Notes under the pieces: model-generated
What the model saw: only the letters and a program-made list of their open reading frames with translations
Database searches by the model: none
What the model was told of the DNA's origin: nothing
Program-made: the position numbers and the translations under genes
Assembly: GCA_030148625.1 (NCBI GenBank)
Contig: JASBTC010000095.1
Location: 1 to 6,544, forward strand
Length of the DNA: 6,544 bases
Reading direction: 5' to 3'
Origin: Sphingobium sp.
GTDB taxonomy: Bacteria > Pseudomonadota > Alphaproteobacteria > Sphingomonadales > Sphingomonadaceae
Shown: positions 1-6,010 of the stretch, piece by piece
How the letters are laid out: every line of letters begins with the position of its first letter
Position numbering within the stretch: the stretch's first letter is position 1

Positions 1-1968
1 GCCGCCCGATTTATAACCGCGCGAATAGGAGAAATAGATGAGATTGTCGTCGGTGATCTTGTAGTCGAGCACCGCCCGCCCGGTCAGCCGGCCGAATGTG
101 ACGCTGTCCTGGGCGAAGCTCTGAATGCCCGGCGTATTCGCGTCATAGTCGAGCGCGGCATAGTTGAGCGCGTCGGTCAGATTGTCCGAACCAAAGGGCA
201 CGGCGGCGAACTGCGCGTTCGAGTCCTGCAGGAAGGTGGTGCGCGCGCGGGCATATTTCTGGTCGTGATTATAGCGAACGCCGACCGTCAGCTTGAGCTT
301 GTCGGTGAAATCGAAATAACCCTCTGCGAAGATGCCATATGATTTGAGACGGGTTTCTGCGGTGTCGCTGCGATAGAATGGCGTGCCGAAATAGGCGGCC
401 CCGCCGGTGTTCGCCGCGCCGAGAATGCCCGCGGCATAGTCGAGGCCGAACGCGGTCACATAATAACCGTTATCGGTGGTCTTGCTGTCGACATAGATGC
501 CGCCGAGCAGGAAGTTGAACATGCCGTCGAACTTGCTGTCGATATGCGCTTCGACCGAGAATTGCCGATTGGTGAGGATCGAACGATCGAAGTCGAGGCT
601 GGTCGGATGGCAGCCGGCCGAATTGCCGCCATAGACGCTGACGCCGTTCGGATCGGCTGCGGACTGGCACACGCCGCCCGCCGGGCCGTTGGGAATGAGC
701 GCGCGACGGACGGGGTCGAGGAACGCGAATGGCGATCCGATGCCGGTGCGTCCCAGGGCATTGAGCTGGGCAAGGCCGGGATTGGTGGTCAGCGAATTCT
801 CGATCGCGAGGTTGTAGTCGCTGGTCGAATCCACCCGGTTGTGGGTGTATCCGCCGGTCATCGTCAGGCTCAATTGCTCGCCCAGCGCCTGCTGAAGCCG
901 CCCCATGATGTGATATTCTTCGGCGAAATAGGTCGGCTCATAGTCGATGTTGACCGTGCGCCGGTCGGGCAGGTTGACGGCGTTCGAGAAAGGGTCGGTG
1001 CCATAGATGCTGCCAAGCCCGAAGCGGGCGAGCGCGCCGCCCGAAGCGGCCGATGCCACGCCGAGAAACTCGTTCGAGCTCAGCAGCGCGGAGAGCGTCG
1101 CATTGCCGTTGGCGGTCTCATTGGCCAGCTTGTCGGGCAGGCAGCCCAGAACGCCTGTGGGATCGCGGTGGCAGAGCTGCTTCTGGATACGCGAGCGATT
1201 GTCCTTTTCGTGGAAATAATAACCGATCAGGTCGAGCGTCGTGTTCGACGAGGGTTCCCATCGGATCGTTCCGCGCAGCGCGTAGAGGTCGCGTCCGTCG
1301 ATGTTGTTCCCGGTGGCGATATTCTTCGTATAGCCGTCCCGGTTGACGTAATAACCGGCCAGGCGCACGCCGAGCGTCTCGCTGATCGGCACATTGACCA
1401 TGCCGTTGACCTTGTAGCTCTCGTAATTGCCGTATTCGAAGCTGCCCGACGCGCCGAAGGCAGTCAGATCGGGCTTGGCAGTGATAAAATTGACCACGCC
1501 CGAGGTCGCATTGCGGCCGAACAGCGTGCCTTGCGGTCCACGCAGCACTTCGACGCGTTCGAGATCGAAATATTCGGTCTCGAACAGGCGCGTCGAAAGG
1601 AGCGGCATGTCGTTGACATGGATGCCGGTCGCCGAATCGCAGCTCGCGCCGACGCAGAGATCGCCGATGCCGCGGATGGTGAAGCTCGATGCGGTGCAAT
1701 TGGTCATGGTGAAGGTGACGTTGGGCAGGGTGAGCTGAAGGTCAGACGCATTGTCGATCTGCTGTTTCTCGAGCGCCTCCCCCGTGAAGGCGGAGACGGC
1801 GATCGGCACATCCTGCAACCGTTCGCTCTGGCGCTGTGCCGTCACGACGATATCGGGAATGCCCTCTTCGATGGTTTCGTCGGCCGGCGGTGCGGTGACT
1901 TGGGCTGTAGCGGGCGTAGCGAACACCAGTGCGATGGCCGATGCAGCAAGCAGATCGAGCTTCTTCAT
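1..1968 (-). CDS. TonB-dependent outer-membrane receptor, C-terminus cut off by the left window edge
   Basis: This gene encodes an outer-membrane beta-barrel receptor that takes up a scarce ligand using TonB/ExbB/ExbD energy. It reads without a stop for 656 codons to the left edge; complete sphingomonad receptors are usually about 750-950 residues. The ATG at 1968 has AGGGG eight bases upstream (1977-1981). Residues 1-22 look like a Sec signal peptide (KK, then a hydrophobic stretch, cleavage after ATA). A TonB box (DIVVTAQR, 39-46) is followed by the plug, with DVPIAVSAF (53-61), FTIRGIG (96-102), VEVLRGPQGTLFGRNATSG, and then VNFITAKP leading into the barrel. The last visible residues, YFSYSRGYKSGG, are a typical barrel motif. 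Cysteines lie at 91, 105 and 110 in the plug and as pairs 266/276 and 434/453 in probable extracellular loops. No downstream or upstream partner on this strand reveals the ligand. The family call is firm; the substrate is unknown. Confidence 0.95.
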   Translation of the reverse strand, partial: MKKLDLLAASAIALVFATPATAQVTAPPADETIEEGIPDIVVTAQRQSERLQDVPIAVSAFTGEALEKQQIDNASDLQLTLPNVTFTMTNCTASSFTIRGIGDLCVGASCDSATGIHVNDMPLLSTRLFETEYFDLERVEVLRGPQGTLFGRNATSGVVNFITAKPDLTAFGASGSFEYGNYESYKVNGMVNVPISETLGVRLAGYYVNRDGYTKNIATGNNIDGRDLYALRGTIRWEPSSNTTLDLIGYYFHEKDNRSRIQKQLCHRDPTGVLGCLPDKLANETANGNATLSALLSSNEFLGVASAASGGALARFGLGSIYGTDPFSNAVNLPDRRTVNIDYEPTYFAEEYHIMGRLQQALGEQLSLTMTGGYTHNRVDSTSDYNLAIENSLTTNPGLAQLNALGRTGIGSPFAFLDPVRRALIPNGPAGGVCQSAADPNGVSVYGGNSAGCHPTSLDFDRSILTNRQFSVEAHIDSKFDGMFNFLLGGIYVDSKTTDNGYYVTAFGLDYAAGILGAANTGGAAYFGTPFYRSDTAETRLKSYGIFAEGYFDFTDKLKLTVGVRYNHDQKYARARTTFLQDSNAQFAAVPFGSDNLTDALNYAALDYDANTPGIQSFAQDSVTFGRLTGRAVLDYKITDDNLIYFSYSRGYKSGG

Positions 1969-2074
1969 GTTGATATCCCCTCTTCCGATGACCCGTTTAA
2001 GGCCTGCCCCGCTATGTTCCGGGATCTGAGGGAAATGGTGCGCGCAACTTATTTTCGCGTCAACCAGTGATTTA

Positions 2075-2101
2075 GTGTCGAATCCTGCGACCTTGCGACA
2101 C
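2075..2101. repeat. Short inverted repeat GTGTCG-N15-CGACAC in the receptor/folE spacer
   Basis: GTGTCG at 2075-2080 is the exact reverse complement of CGACAC at 2096-2101, with 15 bases between. The inner part also repeats TGCGAC directly (2086-2091 and 2094-2099). It lies between the divergent starts of the receptor gene and folE, where an operator could sit. Six-base arms can occur by chance in GC-rich DNA, so the function is a guess. The rest of the spacer (1969-2240) shows only weak promoter resemblances: TTGCGA at 2093-2098 on the plus strand, and TTGACG read on the minus strand at 2063-2058. Neither has a convincing -10 partner. Confidence 0.3.
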
Positions 2102-2135
2102 CTTCATTCGTCGTGTGAATATTGTATCTTGCCGG

Positions 2136-2152
2136 CTTGCCGTAACGGCAAG
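2136..2152 (+). repeat. Perfect 7-bp palindrome (CTTGCCG-TAA-CGGCAAG) upstream of folE
   Basis: CTTGCCG (2136-2142) and CGGCAAG (2146-2152) are perfect reverse complements around TAA. A further CTTGCCG copy lies directly before it (2129-2135). The element ends 88 bases before the folE GTG. It could be a DNA operator, or a hairpin with a tight 3-base loop if the folE transcript starts upstream of it. No run of T follows, so it is not a classical terminator. The pairing is seen directly; any role is inference. Confidence 0.4.
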
Positions 2153-2240
2153 GCAGCCACAGCGGTGAAGCACTTGCACGCGGCGGTGGAATCTCTAATC
2201 CCGCGCTGGCACGCGATACGCGGAAAAAGAGGAGCTGCAT

Positions 2241-2858
2241 GTGACGGACTCGGCCTCACCTGAGGATGGCGACATCGTTTCTTCGCCGCCCAAGATACCG
2301 GTGCCCGAGCATATCCAGGATGCCGTCCGCACGCTGATTCGCTGGGCGGGCGACGATCCGGAGCGCGAAGGGTTGATCGACACGCCGCAGCGCGTCGCGC
2401 GCGCCTGGCGGGAATATTGCCAGGGCTATGGCGAGGATCCGTCACATCATCTGTCACGCACCTTCGAAGAGGTCGGCGGCTATGACGAAGTGGTGCTGCT
2501 GAAGGACATCCCGTTCCAGTCGCATTGCGAACATCATATGGCGCCGATCATCGGTAAGGCCTCGATCGCCTATCTTCCCAATGATCGTGTGGTCGGCATC
2601 TCGAAGCTGGCGCGCGTGCTTCACGGTTTCGCCCGGCGGCTTCAGGTGCAGGAACGGCTGACCGCCGAAGTGGCCGACTGCATCTGGGAGCATCTCCATC
2701 CACAGGGGGTCGCGGTGGTGATTGAAGCCAGCCATGCCTGCATGACCGCGCGCGGCGTCCGTACGCCAGGGGTTGGGATGACGACCAGCCGCGTGATGGG
2801 CTGCTTCCGCGACGATGAACGCAGCCGCAAGGAAGTGCTCAGCCTGATGGGCTATTAG
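2241..2858 (+). CDS. folE: GTP cyclohydrolase I (type IA, zinc-dependent)
   Basis: This cytoplasmic enzyme converts GTP to 7,8-dihydroneopterin triphosphate plus formate, the first step of tetrahydrofolate and pterin synthesis; the family forms toroidal decamers. The protein is 205 residues, close to the usual 190-225. The active-site motif SHCEHHMAP gives zinc ligands C96 and H99 and catalytic H98, and the third zinc ligand is C167 in SHACMTARGV. Helix-forming DTPQRVARAW (47-56) and the C-terminal TTSRVMGCFR are family hallmarks, so the enzyme looks intact. The start is GTG at 2241, supported by AGAGGAG at 2228-2234, six bases upstream. The ATG at 2239 is out of frame and stops at once (ATGTGA). 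The first 20 residues are a variable tail. The gene stands alone, divergent from the receptor gene and convergent with the PhzF-like gene. No clear terminator is seen in 2859-2925, only a loose CCGCTG/CAGCGG pair (2873-2878 and 2905-2910). Confidence 0.97.
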   Translation: MTDSASPEDGDIVSSPPKIPVPEHIQDAVRTLIRWAGDDPEREGLIDTPQRVARAWREYCQGYGEDPSHHLSRTFEEVGGYDEVVLLKDIPFQSHCEHHMAPIIGKASIAYLPNDRVVGISKLARVLHGFARRLQVQERLTAEVADCIWEHLHPQGVAVVIEASHACMTARGVRTPGVGMTTSRVMGCFRDDERSRKEVLSLMGY

Positions 2859-2925
2859 GGTGTGACCGTGTTCCGCTGCCGTCGGTGAAAGATCATTGTC
2901 ATTCCAGCGGGGGCGCAGAGCGCCT

Positions 2926-3765
2926 CTAAAAGCCGGCCGTGCCGGTGAACAGCGTCTCGGTATTGCCCGCGATCCAGATCGCATCGGCATCGTCCCGCTC
3001 GACGAAGATCCGTCCGCTGCGGCCGATCGCCGTGCCTTGTGCCGCACGATAGCGTGCGCCAGCGCGGCCCGAGCCGATCAGCCATTGCGCGAGCGACGCG
3101 TTCAGGCTGCCGGTGATCGGATCCTCGACAAGCCCGCCATGCTGATCGCTGAAGATCGCGCGGACTTCCCAGCCGAGCGCACTGCCGGCGGGGTAGGGGC
3201 CGACCACGCCGATATCGGCGCGCTCGGGCCAGGCGCGCTGCGGGCGCAGCGCCAGCACTTCATCGGCGGATCCGAGCATGATGCCGAGCCAGCCGGGGCC
3301 ATTGTCCACCCATTGGGCATCGATCACGGCCGCACGGTCGATCCCCAATATCGCGGCGGCGCGTTCGATATCGGCTTCGCTTGCCGGGCCGGACCGGATC
3401 AGTGGCGGCGCGGCGAATGCCAGCCCGTGTTCGGTGCGACGGATCGGGATCAATCCCGCCTCGCATTGCTGGACGATCATGTCGCCCCTGGCAGTGCCGC
3501 CGGCCTGAAGCCAGGCATGGCAGGTCCCGAGCGTCGGGTGCCCGGCAAATGCCAGCTCGCGGTCGAGCGTGAAGATCCGCACGCGATAGTCCGCGTCCGG
3601 CGATGACGGCGGCAACAGGAACGTCGTTTCCGACAGGTTCAGCCAGCGCGTGATCTGTTGCATCTCTTCGGTCGAAAGCCCGTCTCCGGACGCGATCACC
3701 GCCACCGGATTGCCCTTGAAGCGCTCTGCGCCGAACACGTCGACGAGCTGGAAGGATCTGGTCAT
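2926..3765 (-). CDS. PhzF family protein (phenazine-biosynthesis-like isomerase/epimerase fold)
   Basis: The protein is 279 residues, the normal size for the PhzF family, which has two pseudo-symmetric diaminopimelate-epimerase-like domains. PhzF itself isomerises trans-2,3-dihydro-3-hydroxyanthranilate; most relatives have unknown substrates. Visible motifs in order are VDVFGAERFKGNPVAV (8-23), LSETTFLL with the catalytic-type Glu46, FAGHPTLGTCHAW (73-85), EDPITGSLNASLAQWL (214-229), and QGTAIGRSGRI near residues 243-253. The usual Asp (D215) and the GHP and DP-TG ligand-binding turns are kept, so it is probably active. The start is ATG at 3765, ten bases after AAGGA (3776-3780). The ATG at 3771 would add Met-Ile but sits only four bases from that site. 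The gene follows the membrane-protein gene after 29 bp, so the two are probably co-transcribed. No other phenazine gene is present, so a phenazine role is not supported. The same frame stays open upstream to 5355, but that part is not coding. Confidence 0.93.
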   Translation of the reverse strand: MTRSFQLVDVFGAERFKGNPVAVIASGDGLSTEEMQQITRWLNLSETTFLLPPSSPDADYRVRIFTLDRELAFAGHPTLGTCHAWLQAGGTARGDMIVQQCEAGLIPIRRTEHGLAFAAPPLIRSGPASEADIERAAAILGIDRAAVIDAQWVDNGPGWLGIMLGSADEVLALRPQRAWPERADIGVVGPYPAGSALGWEVRAIFSDQHGGLVEDPITGSLNASLAQWLIGSGRAGARYRAAQGTAIGRSGRIFVERDDADAIWIAGNTETLFTGTAGF

Positions 3766-3780
3766 GATCATGTGTTCCTT

Positions 3781-3792
3781 GTCTGTGTCTGT
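3781..3792. repeat. Tandem hexamer (GTCTGT)x2 between the two minus-strand genes
   Basis: GTCTGT is repeated exactly twice, directly next to the ribosome-binding site (TTCCTT on plus, AAGGAA on the coding strand) of the PhzF-like gene. It fills most of the gap after the membrane-protein stop codon. It does not alter the distance between the ribosome-binding site and the start codon. No function is assigned; it is a likely slippage product. Confidence 0.45.
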
Positions 3793-3794
3793 GC

Positions 3795-4397
3795 TCAGGT
3801 CAGGCGCGGCCGCAGGGTCGGTGCGGGGCGATGGTCCATCATCGTGAGGAAGAACTGCACCAGCGAACCGATGCTGAGCGTGAAGAGTACGGTGCCCAGC
3901 CCGACGGTGCCGCCGAACAGCCAGCCGCCGGCAAGGACGAGCAGCTCGATCGTGGTGCGGACGAGCCGGATGGACAGGCCGGTGCGCGCGACCAGGCCGG
4001 TCATCAGCCCGTCGCGCGGTCCGGGGCCGAAGCCCGCGCCGATATAGGCGGCGCTGGCAAGGCCGCACAGGACGATGCCGGCCGCCAGCATCGCGATGCG
4101 CGCCGGCAGCGCGGCGGGCGAAACGATCAGCGCGAGCGCCGCATCGCTGGCGATGCCGATCAGCAGCATGTTGCTGATCGTGCCCAGGCCTGGTCGCTGC
4201 CGCATCGGCAGCCAGAGCAGCATGACGATCGCCCCGACGATCAGGACGACGGTGCCGAAGCTCAGGCCGGTGTGCTTCGCCACGCCCTGATGGAGGACGC
4301 TCCACGGATCGAGGCCGAGATTGGACCGCAGCATCAGCGCGGATGCCAGGCCGTAAAGCATCAGGCCGACATAAAGCTGGATCAGGCGTCGAGTCAT
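3795..4397 (-). CDS. YczE-type integral membrane protein (YczE/YyaS/YitT-like family)
   Basis: This is an inner-membrane protein of 200 residues with no characterised biochemical activity. Hydrophobic stretches near 5-23, 47-65, 72-92, 100-123 and 150-186 (probably two helices in the last) suggest about six membrane helices. Family signatures are the conserved loop SNLGLDPWSVLHQG (25-38) after helix 1, RPGLGTISN (68-76), and GPGPRDGLMTGL (124-135). The Bacillus subtilis relative YczE, near the surfactin genes, has been linked to lipopeptide production, and a MocR-like gene (ycxD) lies near it; this is from memory. The start is uncertain. ATG at 4397 gives MTRRLIQLY, the usual beginning of the family, and ATG at 4400 adds one Met. 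Neither has a clear Shine-Dalgarno sequence, and a longer reading from 4475 would overlap the regulator's start. The gene is first in a probable two-gene operon with the PhzF-like gene and divergent from the MocR regulator, its likely controller. Confidence 0.9.
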   Translation of the reverse strand: MTRRLIQLYVGLMLYGLASALMLRSNLGLDPWSVLHQGVAKHTGLSFGTVVLIVGAIVMLLWLPMRQRPGLGTISNMLLIGIASDAALALIVSPAALPARIAMLAAGIVLCGLASAAYIGAGFGPGPRDGLMTGLVARTGLSIRLVRTTIELLVLAGGWLFGGTVGLGTVLFTLSIGSLVQFFLTMMDHRPAPTLRPRLT

Positions 4398-4400
4398 CAT

Positions 4401-4460
4401 GCCATTGCGTCTGCGCTCGATTGGCCTTGTTTTGAATATCCACTTTCCGCATAATGGCCT
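4401..4460. repeat. Candidate MocR operator: repeated A(A/T)TGGCCT elements in the divergent spacer
   Basis: ATTGGCCT (4420-4427) and AATGGCCT (4453-4460) match at 7 of 8 bases, and their starts are 33 bp apart, about three helical turns. They bracket the predicted regulator promoter; the second overlaps its -10 box and the predicted transcription start. A third, inverted AATGGC half-site reads on the minus strand at 4406-4401, directly before the membrane-protein ATG. MocR regulators such as GabR and PdxR bind direct repeats spaced by about 30 bp or in similar arrays, so the layout fits a dimeric MocR site. The repeats are seen directly; the operator role is inferred. Confidence 0.45.
4427..4455 (+). 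promoter_or_regulatory. Predicted sigma70-like promoter of the MocR gene, giving a leaderless mRNA
   Basis: TTGTTT (4427-4432, four of six matches to TTGACA) is followed by exactly 17 bases and CATAAT (4450-4455, five of six matches to TATAAT). Six bases after the -10 box lies the ATG at 4462, so the expected transcription start falls on the A of the start codon. The absence of any Shine-Dalgarno sequence before 4462 agrees with leaderless translation. No comparably good promoter points toward the membrane-protein gene; its best -10 resemblance is GATATT read on the minus strand at 4440-4435, without a -35 box. Confidence 0.6.
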
Positions 4461-4461
4461 G

Positions 4462-5913
4462 ATGATACGCAGCATCGGTACGGCATCCTTGGTCCGCCAG
4501 CTCGGGCTCTGGCGCGGACAGGGCGGGGGCGCAGCCTATCGCCAGCTGGCCGACGGTGTGCGGCTGCTCATCCTTGACGGGCGATTGCCGGTCGGGGTCA
4601 GGATACCGGGTGAGCGCGATCTCGCCGCCGCGCTCGATGTCAGCCGCACGACGGTGACCGCCGCTTTCGGGCAGTTGCGCGACGAGGGATATCTCGACAG
4701 CCGGCAGGGATCGGGCAGCCATACCAGCCTTCCCGATCGTCGCGCGATCCGGCCCGAGGCCGAAGCGGGAGATGTCGAGGCCGGGATCGTCGATCTCGCG
4801 GTCGCGGCATTGCCGGCGACCGATACCGTCCATCACGCCTATCGCATCGCGCTGGAGAGGCTGCCGCGTCATCTGCCCGGCCATGGCTATGAGCGGGTCG
4901 GGCTGAAGGAATTGCGCGTGGTGATCGCCGATCGCTACACGCGCCGCGGCTGCCCGACATCGCCCGACCAGATCCTGGTGACGCACGGTGCGCTCCATGG
5001 CTTCGGGCTGCTGCTCCGGCTGCTTGCGGGGCCTGGCGATCGCATCGTCGTCGATCATCCGACCTATCCCCATGCCATTGATGCGATCCAGCAGGCATCG
5101 TGTCGCGCGGTCCCCGTCGGTCTGCCCGAACGTGGCTGGGACGCTGATGCGATCGAGGCGGCGTTTCGCCAGACCGGCCCGCGTCTTGCCTATCTGCTCG
5201 CCGATTTCCACAATCCGACCGGGCGCTGCATGGATGCGGAAACGCGCGCCAGGATTGCCGATATGGCGGCCCGGACCCAGACGGTGCTGGTTGTCGATGA
5301 GACGATGGTCGATCTGTGGCTCGACGGGCCGCCGCCGGCACCGATGGCGGCGCATGACCGGGCCGGGTGCGTGGTGACGCTTGGATCGACTGGCAAAAGC
5401 TTCTGGGGCGGCCTCAGGATTGGCTGGGTGCGTGCCGAGCCACGGATGATCGAAGGGTTGGCGCGGGTGCGCGCCGCTCAGGATCTGGGCACGCCGGTGC
5501 TCGAACAGCTTGCCGCCGCCGTGCTGCTTGCCGATGATGGCGGCGATCTCGATGCGCGGCGGGCCAGGGTGCGAGAGCAGAGGGCGCGGCTGATATCGTT
5601 GGTCGGGGACTATCTGCCCGATTGGACAGTCAAGGCGCCGCCCGGCGGGTTGTCGCTCTGGGCCGAACTGCCGGTACCCGGAAGCACTGCGCTTGCCGCG
5701 ACGTCTGAGATTTACGGCGTGCGGATCGGTGCGGGGCCGCGTTTCGGCGTCGACGGATCGTTCGAACGCTTCGTCCGCCTGCCCTTTGCCTTGCCGGAGG
5801 ATATGCTCGAATCCGGGATCGAACGGCTGACCCGCGCCTGGGCTTCGCTGAGGCCGGCATCGCGCGCGATTCGGCGGGATGGCGCCGTCCAGAGCTTCGC
5901 GCAGGTCTACTGA
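4462..5913 (+). CDS. MocR-type transcriptional regulator (GntR winged helix fused to PLP-dependent aminotransferase-like domain)
   Basis: This cytoplasmic DNA-binding regulator is 483 residues, typical of MocR (about 450-500). Residues 25-88 form a GntR-type winged helix (YRQLADGVRLLI, RIPGERDLAAALDVSRTTV, then LRDEGYLDSRQGSG with the wing). A linker leads to a fold-type-I aminotransferase domain from about residue 120. That domain has GALHGF, VDHPTYPHA (Tyr202), HNPTG (251-254), VVDETMVDL with Asp279, the PLP-binding Lys312 in GSTGKSFW, Arg319, and a late FVRLPFA whose Arg439 sits where the family holds a substrate carboxylate. The pocket therefore probably binds PLP, but Thr281 stands where GabR has Tyr281. 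ATG 4462 was chosen over 4399 because the longer form overlaps the divergent gene, adds 21 residues unlike the family start, and lies upstream of the predicted promoter. The gene is divergent from the membrane-protein/PhzF pair, which it likely controls along with itself. A MocR subgroup linked to YczE-like membrane proteins is known from comparative work. Confidence 0.94.
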   Translation: MIRSIGTASLVRQLGLWRGQGGGAAYRQLADGVRLLILDGRLPVGVRIPGERDLAAALDVSRTTVTAAFGQLRDEGYLDSRQGSGSHTSLPDRRAIRPEAEAGDVEAGIVDLAVAALPATDTVHHAYRIALERLPRHLPGHGYERVGLKELRVVIADRYTRRGCPTSPDQILVTHGALHGFGLLLRLLAGPGDRIVVDHPTYPHAIDAIQQASCRAVPVGLPERGWDADAIEAAFRQTGPRLAYLLADFHNPTGRCMDAETRARIADMAARTQTVLVVDETMVDLWLDGPPPAPMAAHDRAGCVVTLGSTGKSFWGGLRIGWVRAEPRMIEGLARVRAAQDLGTPVLEQLAAAVLLADDGGDLDARRARVREQRARLISLVGDYLPDWTVKAPPGGLSLWAELPVPGSTALAATSEIYGVRIGAGPRFGVDGSFERFVRLPFALPEDMLESGIERLTRAWASLRPASRAIRRDGAVQSFAQVY

Positions 5914-5925
5914 GCCGAAGCGCTC

Positions 5926-5957
5926 ATGGCTCTGAAATAGAATGGCCCTGAAATAGA
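5926..5957. repeat. 16-bp tandem duplication between the MocR gene and the terminator
   Basis: Two adjacent 16-base units (5926-5941 and 5942-5957) are identical except T5931 versus C5947. Each begins with ATG and reads Met-Ala-Leu-Lys-stop; the one difference is synonymous. The second unit's AATAG tail (5952-5956) can pair with CTATT (5990-5994) and so extends the terminator stem. Read toward the left from rplI, each copy supplies a U-rich TCTATTTC. The duplication is plain in the sequence. The mini-frames lack ribosome-binding sites and are probably accidental. Confidence 0.75.
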
Positions 5958-5989
5958 AAAGCCGCCCGGTCGCGAAACCGGGCGGCTTT
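5958..5989. terminator. Bidirectional intrinsic terminator between the MocR gene and rplI
   Basis: A perfect 13-bp stem, AAAGCCGCCCGGT (5958-5970) with ACCGGGCGGCTTT (5977-5989), closes a six-base CGCGAA loop. A one-base bulge and five more pairs (5952-5956 with 5990-5994) can extend it. On the minus strand it is followed by TTTTCTATTTC, a fair U-tract for ending rplI. On the plus strand TTTCTATTGG is weaker but usable for the MocR gene. It sits between convergent genes, 44 bases after one stop and 21 before the other. Confidence 0.92.
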
Positions 5990-6010
5990 CTATTGGTCGA
6001 AACCGATGGA

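Noticed and set aside
1118..1699. A 193-codon minus-strand frame inside the receptor gene
   Set aside because: It is a different frame of the same strand; the true receptor frame covers the whole region with conserved plug motifs.
544..2070. A 508-codon plus-strand open frame antisense to the receptor gene
   Set aside because: The minus strand encodes a clear TonB-dependent receptor throughout. The plus-strand product shows no domain, and GC-rich codon use commonly leaves such antisense frames open.
2075..2263. A 62-codon plus-strand frame in the spacer, running into folE
   Set aside because: There is no ribosome-binding site before its start, no recognisable sequence, and it overlaps the folE start in another frame.
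2873..2910. CCGCTG/CAGCGG inverted pair between the convergent folE and PhzF-like genes as a terminator
   Set aside because: The arms are six bases with a 26-base loop and no T-tract on either strand.
4399..4461. Longer start for the MocR gene at ATG 4399
   Set aside because: It overlaps the divergent membrane-protein start, lies upstream of the predicted promoter, and adds residues not expected at the start of this family.
3766..5355. Continuation of the PhzF-like frame upstream to 5355, giving an apparent 809-residue protein
   Set aside because: This part is out of frame with the membrane-protein gene and antisense to the MocR gene, and its product has no recognisable domain. The family start and ribosome-binding site are at 3765.
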